Of a stretch of 53,889 nt of DNA, positions 25,823 to 33,857 are shown piece after piece. The position numbers were made by a program, and so were the translations under genes. The notes under the pieces are model-generated. The model saw nothing but the letters and a program-made list of their open reading frames with translations, had not been told where the DNA came from and ran no database searches. This DNA is from an uncultured Bacillaceae bacterium. GTDB taxonomy: Bacteria; Bacillota; Bacilli; Bacillales; Amphibacillaceae. Each line of letters starts with the position of its first letter. Position 1 is the first letter of the stretch. Where the stretch lies: assembly GCA_937925695.1 (NCBI GenBank), contig CALAMD010000111.1, positions 1-53,889 on the forward strand. The letters are read 5' to 3'.

Positions 25823-26857
25823 TCAATTATCTTGATACCAGAATGAAAACGCATCAGACATCTCCGTTGCTAAGGCATGTAATAATCTGATGACTTTTTT
25901 ATACTCCATTCTCGTTGGTCCAAGTAAGGCTATGGTTCCCTGTTGATGTCGGTCTACATCATATGAAGCTGTAATTAAACTAAAATCTTTTATCGCGTCA
26001 ACGGTGTTTTCGTTTCCGATTGTAACCCGTATGCCTCGATTCTGATGTTGGAGCAATAAATTGGCAACTTCATTTTCATTTTCCATCATTGAATAAAATG
26101 AATGTATTTTTTGAATATCTTTAAACTCTGGTTGCATTAAAATATTTGATTTTCCACCAATATATAGTTTCACTGGTTGCTCTTGGAAAAAGATTTCCTT
26201 TAAATACTTTAGCAATAAATCAACATTTTCAATATATTTATTTAACAAAGAAATGAGTTCCTCGTTTAACATATGGGGTAATTTGGCCATAGGTACCCCA
26301 TGCAATCGCTCATTGAGGATATTCACTGTTTTTTCTAGATCTCCCATCTTAACCGTTGGTGGAATCGTAAATGAACGATGTTCAACATGCCCCGTATTCG
26401 TGATCAATATAGCAACAGCTGTATATTTGGATAAAGTAACAATCTGTAGCTGTTCTAGTTTCGTATCGATGATTTCAGGTCCTAAAATAATAGACGTATA
26501 ATTCGTAAGATCAGACAAAATCTCAGCTGACATCTGTACTATTTCTTCTAATTCATAAAAATCTTTCTTTAATATATCTTTGAGAATATTGATATCATCA
26601 TATAAATCAAGTTCTGAAGCTAAAATGTTATCCACATAATAACGATACCCTTTTTCAGACGGTATCCTTCCTGAAGATGTGTGGGTTTTTTCTAAATAAC
26701 CCATTTCTTCTAATTCTGCCATAACATTACGTATCGTTGCAGCTGAAACAGTAATATGTTCTTTTTCTGAAATAGTACGCGAACCAACTGGTTGTGCTGA
26801 TGCGATGAAATCATCAATAATCGCTTTAAAAATTAATAATTGTCTCTCTGTCAGCAC
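25823..26857 (-). CDS. hrcA: Heat-inducible repressor HrcA
   Basis: Class I heat-shock repressor that binds CIRCE; its activity depends on GroEL. The GTG at 26857 with GAGGTGAT upstream gives 344 aa (LTERQLLIFKAI), aligning with other HrcA proteins. The frame continues to 26878 into the leader. Winged-helix DNA-binding domain at the N-terminus (SRTISEKEHITVSAATIRNVM), then a GAF-like domain and dimerisation segment. First gene of hrcA-grpE-dnaK, immediately behind a perfect CIRCE, so autoregulated. Confidence 0.96.
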   Translation of the reverse strand: MLTERQLLIFKAIIDDFIASAQPVGSRTISEKEHITVSAATIRNVMAELEEMGYLEKTHTSSGRIPSEKGYRYYVDNILASELDLYDDINILKDILKKDFYELEEIVQMSAEILSDLTNYTSIILGPEIIDTKLEQLQIVTLSKYTAVAILITNTGHVEHRSFTIPPTVKMGDLEKTVNILNERLHGVPMAKLPHMLNEELISLLNKYIENVDLLLKYLKEIFFQEQPVKLYIGGKSNILMQPEFKDIQKIHSFYSMMENENEVANLLLQHQNRGIRVTIGNENTVDAIKDFSLITASYDVDRHQQGTIALLGPTRMEYKKVIRLLHALATEMSDAFSFWYQDN

Positions 26858-26871
26858 GATGATCACCTCAG

Positions 26872-26898
26872 TTAGCACTCTATACTAAGGAGTGCTAA
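26872..26898 (-). promoter_or_regulatory. CIRCE operator of hrcA-grpE-dnaK
   Basis: TTAGCACTC, 9 bases, GAGTGCTAA: an exact match to the HrcA operator, 14 bases before the hrcA start. A TATAAT on the minus strand at 26910-26905 puts the likely transcript start at the operator edge. A TTGACA stands 22 bases upstream of it, too far for a normal pair, so the -35 is uncertain. Confidence 0.97.
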
Positions 26899-27041
26899 TT
26901 CTATATTATAAATTAACAAATCTCTATTTCTTTGTCAATACAATGGGTTTGCAAGCAATAAGGAGAATTTGAAGAAACTTTATTGGTTCATATATCATTT
27001 TTGTATGTATATTTCAGTACAACCTTATGTTGGAAAAATAA

Positions 27042-27070
27042 CTCCTAACCCACAAAATATGAGTTAGGAG
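27042..27070 (-). terminator. Terminator after lepA
   Basis: Perfect 8-bp arms CTCCTAAC/GTTAGGAG with a 13-base loop, followed on the minus strand by TTATTTTT, between the lepA stop and hrcA. The rest of the 300-base gap holds the hrcA promoter and CIRCE; I see no gene. Confidence 0.8.
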
Positions 27071-27162
27071 CCATTGAAATTAAAAAGTGAATGAAAAAAG
27101 AGCGGTTGTCTGTCATAAATGTAAATCCATTTAATGGATCTGTATCTCTTTTTCTTGTGGTT

Positions 27163-28971
27163 TTATTCATCATCTAATTTAAGTACTGCCATAAATGCTT
27201 CTTGTGGAATTTCAACAGCACCAACCATTTTCATTCGTTTTTTACCTTCTTTTTGCTTTTCAAGTAATTTTCGTTTTCTAGTCACGTCTCCACCGTATAA
27301 TTTTGCTGTCACATCTTTTCTAACAGCTTTAATCGTTGATCTAGCAATAATATGATTCCCAATCGCTGCTTGTACAGGAACTTCAAATTGTTGTCTAGGA
27401 ATAAGATCCTTAAGCTTCTCAACAATTTGCTTCCCGCGATCATAGGCAAAATCACGATGGACAATTAATGACAAAGCATCAATCGGCTCATGGTTTAATA
27501 GGATATCCATTTTCACTAAATTTGAAGCACGATTACCAATAAATTCATAGTCTAGTGAAGCATAGCCTTTTGTATGGGATTTTAGTTGGTCAAAGAAATC
27601 ATAGACAATTTCTGAAAGGGGAATTTCATATATAACATTGACACGAATATCATCTAAATATTGCATATCAATAAATTGTCCTCGTTTTCTCTGACACAAT
27701 TCCATAACAGGACCGACGAAATCATTTGGTACCATGATCATCGCTTTAACATAAGGTTCACGAATTTCTTCGATCATTTGCGGTTCAGGCAAAAATGATG
27801 GGTTATCAATTTGCAGCACTTGCCCATCAGTCTGCACCACTTCATAAATAACACTCGGTGCTGTTGTAATTAAATCAATGTTAAATTCACGCTCAATGCG
27901 TTCCTGAATGATTTCCATATGAAGTAAACCTAAAAACCCACTTCTAAAACCAAAACCAAGAGCTTGGGATGTTTCTGGCTCATATTGTAACGCTGAATCA
28001 TTCAGTTCTAGTCGCTCTAGCGCTTCCCTTAACGCATTGTAATCATCTGAATTCACAGGATATAGGCCACAAAATACCATCGGGTTTAATTTGCGATATC
28101 CTGGTAACGGTTCATCTGTAGGACGATCAGCATGGGTAATTGTATCTCCAACCCTTGTATCACTCACATTTTTGATCGAAGCTGTTAAATAACCAACTTC
28201 GCCAACCGTCAGCTGTTCACGAGGCGTAGATTCTGGATTAAACACGCCTACTTCATTTACTTCATATTCGGTGTTAGTCGACATCATTTTAATTTTATCG
28301 CCGACCTTAACCGTCCCTTCTTTCACGCAAACATATGCAACGACGCCTTTATACGGATCGTATAATGAATCAAATATTAATGCTTTTAAAGGATTGTCGT
28401 CTAATCCCGATGGCGGTGGGATCCTTTCGACAATAGCTTCTAAAATCTCTTCGATACCAATATTTTCTTTTGCTGACGCTAAAATAATATCATCGGGATC
28501 AATACCAATAATATCTACCAGTTCCTGTGTCACATAATCAACATCAGCATTCGGTAAATCAATTTTATTGATAACTGGGATAATTTCTAAGTCATTATCA
28601 AGGGCTAAGTATACGTTAGCTAATGTTTGGGCTTCAACCCCTTGGGCGGCATCAACAACGAGTATCGCACCTTCACAGGCAGCTAAACTTCGGGATACTT
28701 CATAAGTAAAGTCAACATGACCCGGTGTATCAATTAGATGAAAAAGATAGTCTTCACCATCTTTACTTTTATATTCCAATTGTACAGCATTTAATTTGAT
28801 CGTAATTCCCCGTTCACGTTCTAAGTCCATACCATCCAAAAACTGTTCTTTCATTTCACGTTCTGATAGTGCTTTTGTATGTTCTAAAATACGATCGGCT
28901 AATGTAGATTTACCATGATCGATATGAGCAATGATGGAAAAGTTACGGACATTTCTTTGATTTTCTACCAT
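27163..28971 (-). CDS. lepA: Elongation factor 4 (LepA)
   Basis: Translational GTPase (EF4) that acts on stalled or assembling ribosomes. The ATG at 28971 gives 602 aa beginning VENQRNVRNFSIIAHIDHGKST; the longer frame to 29025 adds unconserved residues. GTPase motifs: AHIDHGKST, DTPGH, NKIDLP. Domains II, III and V follow, and the LepA-specific C-terminal domain contains YGGDVTRKRKLLEKQKEGKKRMK. The SD AGGAG is about 11 bases from the ATG. A strong promoter precedes it, independent of the sporulation genes upstream. Confidence 0.97.
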   Translation of the reverse strand: MVENQRNVRNFSIIAHIDHGKSTLADRILEHTKALSEREMKEQFLDGMDLERERGITIKLNAVQLEYKSKDGEDYLFHLIDTPGHVDFTYEVSRSLAACEGAILVVDAAQGVEAQTLANVYLALDNDLEIIPVINKIDLPNADVDYVTQELVDIIGIDPDDIILASAKENIGIEEILEAIVERIPPPSGLDDNPLKALIFDSLYDPYKGVVAYVCVKEGTVKVGDKIKMMSTNTEYEVNEVGVFNPESTPREQLTVGEVGYLTASIKNVSDTRVGDTITHADRPTDEPLPGYRKLNPMVFCGLYPVNSDDYNALREALERLELNDSALQYEPETSQALGFGFRSGFLGLLHMEIIQERIEREFNIDLITTAPSVIYEVVQTDGQVLQIDNPSFLPEPQMIEEIREPYVKAMIMVPNDFVGPVMELCQRKRGQFIDMQYLDDIRVNVIYEIPLSEIVYDFFDQLKSHTKGYASLDYEFIGNRASNLVKMDILLNHEPIDALSLIVHRDFAYDRGKQIVEKLKDLIPRQQFEVPVQAAIGNHIIARSTIKAVRKDVTAKLYGGDVTRKRKLLEKQKEGKKRMKMVGAVEIPQEAFMAVLKLDDE

Positions 28972-29033
28972 AAGGATGTTCACTCCTACTTCTATAACGA
29001 AGGTTACATTGATAAATCTTCGCAACTAGGTTG

Positions 29034-29063
29034 ATTATAGCAAAGTGAACACCTCTGTTTCAA
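29034..29063 (-). promoter_or_regulatory. Sigma-A promoter of lepA
   Basis: TTGAAA (29063-29058), 18 bases and TATAAT (29039-29034) on the minus strand, with an extended TGC ahead of the -10. The predicted start is near 29027, giving a leader of about 55 bases. It sits between yqxA and lepA. Confidence 0.85.
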
Positions 29064-29100
29064 TTAAAACCGAATTCATGCCTTAGCTAACTAGCGTTCG

Positions 29101-29424
29101 TTAAAAAAATACACTAGCAACTTCATACAGAAAATCAATGGTCAACTCGAACAAACGATGGAAACCAGTAGCTAATAATTCTGCTAATTTATGAGTGAAT
29201 TTCTCTTGTACTTCTTCATTTATTGGCGTGGGTTCAGCACCATGATCATCATCGCTATAAGCTATATCACTAAAGTGTAATTCCTGTTGTGATTCATTTG
29301 GTTTTGCCATCTCTTCATAAAGCCAATCGGACTGTTCCACCGTTTGCTCCCGATCACTTCCAACAATAACCCCCATGAGAAAAACAATCACAAACATAAA
29401 ACAGAACATAATAGATCGGATCAC
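29101..29424 (-). CDS. yqxA: YqxA family protein (DUF3679)
   Basis: 107-aa protein of unknown function. One N-terminal membrane helix or signal (about 4-22) is followed by an acidic linker and an amphipathic C-terminal half (KFTHKLAELLATGFHRLFELTIDFLY). GTG start with AGGAGG at 8 bases. Found between spoIIP and lepA, the position of yqxA in B. subtilis. Its 12-base distance from spoIIP suggests it is transcribed with that sporulation gene. Confidence 0.8.
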   Translation of the reverse strand: MIRSIMFCFMFVIVFLMGVIVGSDREQTVEQSDWLYEEMAKPNESQQELHFSDIAYSDDDHGAEPTPINEEVQEKFTHKLAELLATGFHRLFELTIDFLYEVASVFF

Positions 29425-29436
29425 ATTAACAACCTC

Positions 29437-30594
29437 CTATGGACTTCCATCGACTTTTTGAGCATCCCAATAAAAGTCACTAAAAATTTCTGCCATCACA
29501 TCCGCGGTTCGATACAATTCCTCCAACGTATTATCATATCCACCCATCTCAATTAATAAAGCATTATCCATTAAATCCTGATTATATACACCATTGCTAC
29601 CAGGACCTTCTTTTGTAATCACGCCTCGACTTAAACCCGGATATTTTTCATTAATAAGTTCATGGAAAGTAGTCGCCAATCTAAGATTTTTTTCATAATT
29701 TTTATTTTCTGCACCTACAACCATTAAAATTTTTGCATAGGGCACTTCATCAATCACTTTAGTTGTTTTTTCCCGAGGTAAACTATCACGGTGAAGATCA
29801 AATACATATTGAATACTTTTATTCGTGGCTAATGCTTCTTCAACGATTGAACGAGATGCATCATAGGATTGACTATAAGTCCAATTTTTCTCATGTAAGA
29901 CACTCATATGATCCGTATTGTCTACCTCAGCACCGATCCCATAGTTCGCTAGAGCATTCGCAAAGTAAGAACTAACTTTATTGATATTCACTTCATGATG
30001 GTAGGCCATATTTGGGTCGGTTACATCTGGTAAATGGGGTAAAAATGATTCCCGATTATGAGTTGTATAAATAAAAGCAATATTTTGCTCACCTGTTGAT
30101 CGTTGTTCGTTTTGCTCAGTTTCCTGTTCTTCTTGTTCATCTTCATAAATCGCTTCTCGCTCAACTAATACTTCTTCAAGGGGTGGAGAGGACTCAACCG
30201 ACAGTGTGAGATAATTTGTTCCTTCCCCGGCGATAATAATTTGTTGACCAAAGGTTGCCATTCCAGGTAATTCTTGTCCGAGCAACGATAATGGATCATT
30301 CAGTTTAATACTTGTTGCCATCTGAAGTAATATACTTGTCATATTGGGCATTTCCTGTTCTGGTGGAAAGGCATGACGAAAGGTTCTATTTTCCATGCTC
30401 AGCAAATATAGAAAAGTTGAACTATCTATTTCACTTGTCCAATTTGATATGACATTTAAAGAGAAACGGTGAGCTGGTTTGATAGATGTAAAAATACTTA
30501 TAAAAAGAAACAACATGATGATACTCAGTACATATAAACCACTTCTTTTATATAGTAGACCGAATTTGCTTATCTTTTTTTTCGAATGGATCAT
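29437..30594 (-). CDS. spoIIP: Stage II sporulation protein P
   Basis: Cell-wall amidase and endopeptidase that, with SpoIID and SpoIIM, drives septal peptidoglycan remodelling and engulfment. 385 aa. Membrane anchor at about 18-37, then a Glu/Gln-rich linker (EDEQEEQETEQNEQ). The zinc-amidase domain shows IYTTHNRESFLP, FDLHRDSLPREKT and LIEMGGYDNT, which supply the conserved His and Glu residues. ATG with GGTGG. Located after gpr, as usual. Confidence 0.95.
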   Translation of the reverse strand: MIHSKKKISKFGLLYKRSGLYVLSIIMLFLFISIFTSIKPAHRFSLNVISNWTSEIDSSTFLYLLSMENRTFRHAFPPEQEMPNMTSILLQMATSIKLNDPLSLLGQELPGMATFGQQIIIAGEGTNYLTLSVESSPPLEEVLVEREAIYEDEQEEQETEQNEQRSTGEQNIAFIYTTHNRESFLPHLPDVTDPNMAYHHEVNINKVSSYFANALANYGIGAEVDNTDHMSVLHEKNWTYSQSYDASRSIVEEALATNKSIQYVFDLHRDSLPREKTTKVIDEVPYAKILMVVGAENKNYEKNLRLATTFHELINEKYPGLSRGVITKEGPGSNGVYNQDLMDNALLIEMGGYDNTLEELYRTADVMAEIFSDFYWDAQKVDGSP

Positions 30595-30693
30595 TGTTCC
30601 ACCCTTTCTCTATTAAAATCATCTGTTACTAACTTCTATGATTTAATATGAAAAGGTAGAACCTTTATTTTTTAATAGAGTTTTACTTGAGAC

Positions 30694-31785
30694 TTATCTT
30701 GTATAGGATGCTGCATTATGAACATCTACATTTTCATGAAGCGCAGCATTAATGCCTCTCGCTAATAGATCAGCCATGTCAATCATGAAACCATCAACCT
30801 CTTTAGGTGTGACCACCATGTTATGTCCAATCGGTGATAATACTTCAGTTAACAATGATCGTTTTTCATCCTCATTTAACATGCCAATCATGCCTAAAAA
30901 TGTTTTTCTTTTCTCTTCATCGGGTAAATCATCATTAGATAATTTGCTTTTTCCAAAAACCATACCAGCAGGTATTAATGATTTTGACGGATTATCTTTC
31001 TCACGCCATTCTTTTCCTAAATGTTTTAATAAAAAGTCAATGGTATCACTGGCGATCGTAACCGCATCAACGACAGTTGGTACACCGATAGCGATCACCG
31101 GAACACCTAATGTTTTTTTACTTAGTTCTTTTCGTTTGTTTCCTACACCTGAACCAGGATGAATACCAGTATCCGATATTTGAATGGTCTCATTGATTCG
31201 CTCAATTGACCGGGAAGCTAGAGCATCAACGGCAATCACAAAATCTGGTTTAAACTGCTTAACAATACTAAAGATAATATCACTTGTTTCCATGCCCGTG
31301 ATCCCCATTACGCCAGGGCTTATGGCGGCAACGGATCGATAGCCATCTCTGACAAATTCATCTTCTAACATGAATAAATGACTCGTTACGAGAATTTTTT
31401 CAATTGTCATTGGCCCAAGGGCATCTGGCGTCACTTGCCAATTTCCTAAGCCAACAATTAATCCCTTACCATCTTCGGGAACTTGATTTTTTTTCAATAG
31501 ATGGATTAATTCTTTGGCTAATACACTTGCACCTTGGGTCTGTTTTTTTGTATCCTGTGTTTTTACGCCATCAGCATAAATGGTAACGTAAGAACCTGCT
31601 TTTTTACCAATAGCTTCAGCACCTTTTTCATCAATATCAACATGGGATATTTTGATCCCTTGCTCTTGCCGATCCTTTACATAAACACCGACAATTTCAC
31701 TATCTTGTTTCGCTGATTGTTGTTCAACATACATGTCCTTAGCTTCTATGGCTAAATCGGTACGCACTTGATAAGGCTGCTCCAT
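30694..31785 (-). CDS. gpr: Spore protease GPR
   Basis: Germination endoprotease that degrades small acid-soluble spore proteins. 363 aa. The N-terminus YQVRTDLAIEAKDMY contains the SASP-like pro-sequence removed on activation. Family segments LIVGLGNWQVTPDALGP, VIAVDALASRS and HPGSGVGNKRKELSKKTLGVPVIAIG are present. A weak sigma-G-like promoter (GTATA, 17 bases, CATGATT) can be read upstream on the minus strand around 31845-31815. It diverges from rpsT. Confidence 0.95.
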   Translation of the reverse strand: MEQPYQVRTDLAIEAKDMYVEQQSAKQDSEIVGVYVKDRQEQGIKISHVDIDEKGAEAIGKKAGSYVTIYADGVKTQDTKKQTQGASVLAKELIHLLKKNQVPEDGKGLIVGLGNWQVTPDALGPMTIEKILVTSHLFMLEDEFVRDGYRSVAAISPGVMGITGMETSDIIFSIVKQFKPDFVIAVDALASRSIERINETIQISDTGIHPGSGVGNKRKELSKKTLGVPVIAIGVPTVVDAVTIASDTIDFLLKHLGKEWREKDNPSKSLIPAGMVFGKSKLSNDDLPDEEKRKTFLGMIGMLNEDEKRSLLTEVLSPIGHNMVVTPKEVDGFMIDMADLLARGINAALHENVDVHNAASYTR

Positions 31786-31881
31786 GCTATTTCTTCCTTT
31801 CTAAAATACGTATTATAATCATGTTGTCATGGTTATAGCCTATACAAATGATAAAAAATCATGTATTTATACATATATATG

Positions 31882-31910
31882 TTGTCAAACGACAAGCTGT
31901 TTGATAAAAT
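31882..31910 (+). promoter_or_regulatory. Sigma-A promoter of rpsT
   Basis: TTGTCA (31882-31887), 17 bases, TAAAAT (31905-31910). The start near 31917 lies about 46 bases before rpsT. The -35 box is the left half of a small inverted repeat, TTGTC-AAAC-GACAA. Confidence 0.8.
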
Positions 31911-31962
31911 ACTACATGTTCAACTTTAAAAATTGAACGGTAAAATGAGGAGGTGGCTAACT

Positions 31963-32226
31963 ATGGCAAATTTAAAATCAGCAATTAAACGGGTACGAGT
32001 TAATGAAGATAGACGCGTCCGTAATCAAGCTTATAAAACTGAAATGCGTTCTCAAATTAAAAAAGTAGAAGCACTTATTGAAGCAAACGATGTGGAAAAT
32101 GCTACAAAAGCCTATCATGAAGCTGTTCAAAAAATTGATAAAACAGTTCAAAAAGGTGTAATCCATCGTAATAATGGCAATAGACAAAAAGCTCGTCTAG
32201 CCAAAAAACTACAGAAAATTAGTTAA
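31963..32226 (+). CDS. rpsT: Ribosomal protein bS20
   Basis: Primary 16S rRNA-binding protein of the 30S subunit. The ATG at 31963 follows GAGGAGGTGG and gives 87 aa starting ANLKSAIKRVRVNEDRR; the frame is open to 31933. Very basic, all-helical, ending in NRQKARLAKKLQKI. Plus strand between gpr and holA, the same orientation relative to its neighbours as in B. subtilis. Confidence 0.97.
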   Translation: MANLKSAIKRVRVNEDRRVRNQAYKTEMRSQIKKVEALIEANDVENATKAYHEAVQKIDKTVQKGVIHRNNGNRQKARLAKKLQKIS

Positions 32227-32230
32227 TCAA

Positions 32231-32257
32231 AAAACGGCCCTTTATAAGGACCGTTTT
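32231..32257. terminator. Bidirectional terminator between rpsT and holA
   Basis: A 12-bp stem with one mismatch and a 3-base loop, flanked by A-rich sequence on the left and T-rich on the right. It can end rpsT on the plus strand and holA on the minus strand. Confidence 0.88.
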
Positions 32258-32362
32258 ATTTTTTACATTTCTTTCTCATTTCCAAATATATCCACTTTGT
32301 GTAAACAAAAATCAATAACAACCTTTTATGAATAATTTTTCTTTAATGTAGCTCATCATGAT

Positions 32363-33394
32363 CTATCTCGTTACTGGCGCAACATGGATGATATTGTATA
32401 ATAACATTTCAATTGCCAAATCCGGATCCATTTCCCCACTTTTTACGGCTGCGTCCGTGTTTGTGAGCTGATTCATTATTTTCTGCAGATGATTATGGGT
32501 AAATAGTCGTTCTCTATTCAAAGCGATCTTGATGACATAAGGATGGGCACGAATTGATTTTTGCATTTGATATTGACTGTAGCCTTTTTCTTTTAATAAT
32601 TTAACTTGATAGATCATGCGAAATTGATAAGCTAATAAGGCAATCATACTAATTGGTTCTTCTTGCATCTTTTTTAAGTCATGATAAACAGAAAAAGCTT
32701 TAGTAATATCCCGTTCAATGACCGCATCAACAAGTCTTAATGCAGAAGTTTCTGGGGTAGAAGATACGAGCTCTTCGGCTATTTCTCTAGTTACCACACC
32801 TTGTTCACCGACAAAAAGAGATAATTTTATCAACTCATTTTCGATCAAATGCAAATCATTTACAAATTCCGCTAACAAAATCTCCTCTGCATCTTTCTCA
32901 ATGGAAATCTGTAAGCTCTTAGCCATATGTGAAATCCATTTATCAAGCTCATGTTCTTTTACAGGCTGACATTCAACAACTGTCGCATGCTTACTTAACT
33001 GTTTTGTTATTTTCTTTCGTTTATCCAATGTTTCGTAGGGTGCTTCAAGGACAAGGACAGAATAATCGACAGGATGTTTGATATATGTTTCTAAACGATC
33101 TACATGATGTTCAACGGGGATGTTTATTTGCTTAGTACTTAAAAATGTTGGGTTATGAGCAATTATCAATTTTTGCTCACCAAAAAATGGGTATGTTTCC
33201 GCATCAGCAATAACGTTATCAATTGGTGTTTCTTCTAAATCATATGTAGATAAATGGTCTTTATCATTATGAATCACATGTTTAACTAATGCATCGATTA
33301 TTTGTTGGATAAAATAAGTTTCAGTTCCATATAATAAAATAACTTTAGGTATTTGTTGATTGCGAATTTGTTTTAACAATTCTAAATATGACAC
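32363..33394 (-). CDS. holA: DNA polymerase III delta subunit
   Basis: Clamp-loader subunit (YqeN) that opens the beta sliding clamp. 343 aa. N-terminal AAA-like domain with VILLYGTETYFIQQII and the Asp-rich YDLEETP segment; no Walker A Lys/Thr, as expected for delta. Middle lid and C-terminal collar helices end in DPDLAIEMLLYNI. GTG start with AGGAG at about 10 bases. About 280 noncoding bases separate it from yqzM. Confidence 0.93.
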   Translation of the reverse strand: MSYLELLKQIRNQQIPKVILLYGTETYFIQQIIDALVKHVIHNDKDHLSTYDLEETPIDNVIADAETYPFFGEQKLIIAHNPTFLSTKQINIPVEHHVDRLETYIKHPVDYSVLVLEAPYETLDKRKKITKQLSKHATVVECQPVKEHELDKWISHMAKSLQISIEKDAEEILLAEFVNDLHLIENELIKLSLFVGEQGVVTREIAEELVSSTPETSALRLVDAVIERDITKAFSVYHDLKKMQEEPISMIALLAYQFRMIYQVKLLKEKGYSQYQMQKSIRAHPYVIKIALNRERLFTHNHLQKIMNQLTNTDAAVKSGEMDPDLAIEMLLYNIIHVAPVTR

Positions 33395-33458
33395 ACTCGA
33401 TCACTCCTATTGTATAAACATCGTAAAATGTTCCCAATTAAATAGCAAGCAAAAATAA

Positions 33459-33484
33459 GGAGGGAATAATAAGCTTTTCCCTCC
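33459..33484 (-). terminator. Hairpin with U-tract facing holA
   Basis: Perfect 8-bp arms GGAGGGAA/TTCCCTCC and a 10-base loop, followed on the minus strand by TTATTTTTGC. It could end comEC transcripts that read through antisense to yqzM, or attenuate a transcript running towards holA. Confidence 0.7.
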
Positions 33485-33498
33485 AAAATCTATATAAA

Positions 33499-33536
33499 CG
33501 TTTAAAATTCAGCCCTAGGAAACCAAATTTTAAACG
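33499..33536. repeat. 11-bp inverted repeat in the holA-yqzM gap
   Basis: CGTTTAAAATT (33499-33509) and AATTTTAAACG (33526-33536) are perfect complements around a 16-base loop containing CCTAGG. No coding role is visible; it lies 14 bases from the neighbouring hairpin. Confidence 0.7.
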
Positions 33537-33675
33537 AGAATAATGATTAATTATATTGTGACCCGTTTCGGTAATTGTATAGATGTAAACTCTTGCTATT
33601 TTTCTGAACCTTAATGTAGCTTTATTTTTCAAAATATTTTATACTATGATATAAGTAATTAGAGGGGGGAAGGCG

Positions 33676-33807
33676 ATGAATAAATTTGAACAAGAAGTGC
33701 AATCGAAAAATAACGATGTCGTCGACTCAATAAAAGGGTTTACTTTTTCTTTTATCTTTTTCGTAGGAATTTTTGCGATCGGTGCCATCATTAGTTATTT
33801 AAACTAA
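33676..33807 (+). CDS. yqzM: YqzM family membrane peptide
   Basis: 43-aa product read from the sequence: ATG at 33676 after GGGGGGAAGG, stop at 33807. A hydrophilic N-terminus (NKFEQEVQSKNNDVVDS) precedes one hydrophobic helix (about 20-41). It matches the YqzM pattern found next to comEC in Bacillus. Function unknown to me. A good terminator follows directly, supporting a real transcript convergent with comEC. Confidence 0.82.
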   Translation: MNKFEQEVQSKNNDVVDSIKGFTFSFIFFVGIFAIGAIISYLN

Positions 33808-33815
33808 TCCAACAG

Positions 33816-33840
33816 AAAGAGACTGTCATCCAGTCTCTTT
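33816..33840 (+). terminator. Terminator of yqzM
   Basis: Perfect 10-bp stem AAAGAGACTG/CAGTCTCTTT with a 5-base loop, then TTTTATTTT on the plus strand. On the minus strand the T-run is short, so it is a weak stop for comEC. Confidence 0.9.
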
Positions 33841-33857
33841 TTTATTTTCAATATAAC

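Noticed and set aside
27080..27162. A/T-rich hairpin with AAAAAGAG/CTCTTTTT arms after lepA
   Set aside because: Very long loop and overlap with the lepA 3' end; the shorter stem at 27042-27070 is the better terminator.
30780..31880. Clear sporulation promoters for gpr and spoIIP
   Set aside because: Only partial sigma-G-like match for gpr and no good sigma-E match for spoIIP, so not listed as separate features.
33438..33632. 64-codon minus-strand ORF in the holA-yqzM gap
   Set aside because: No Shine-Dalgarno, unlikely residue composition, and it runs across two strong hairpins.
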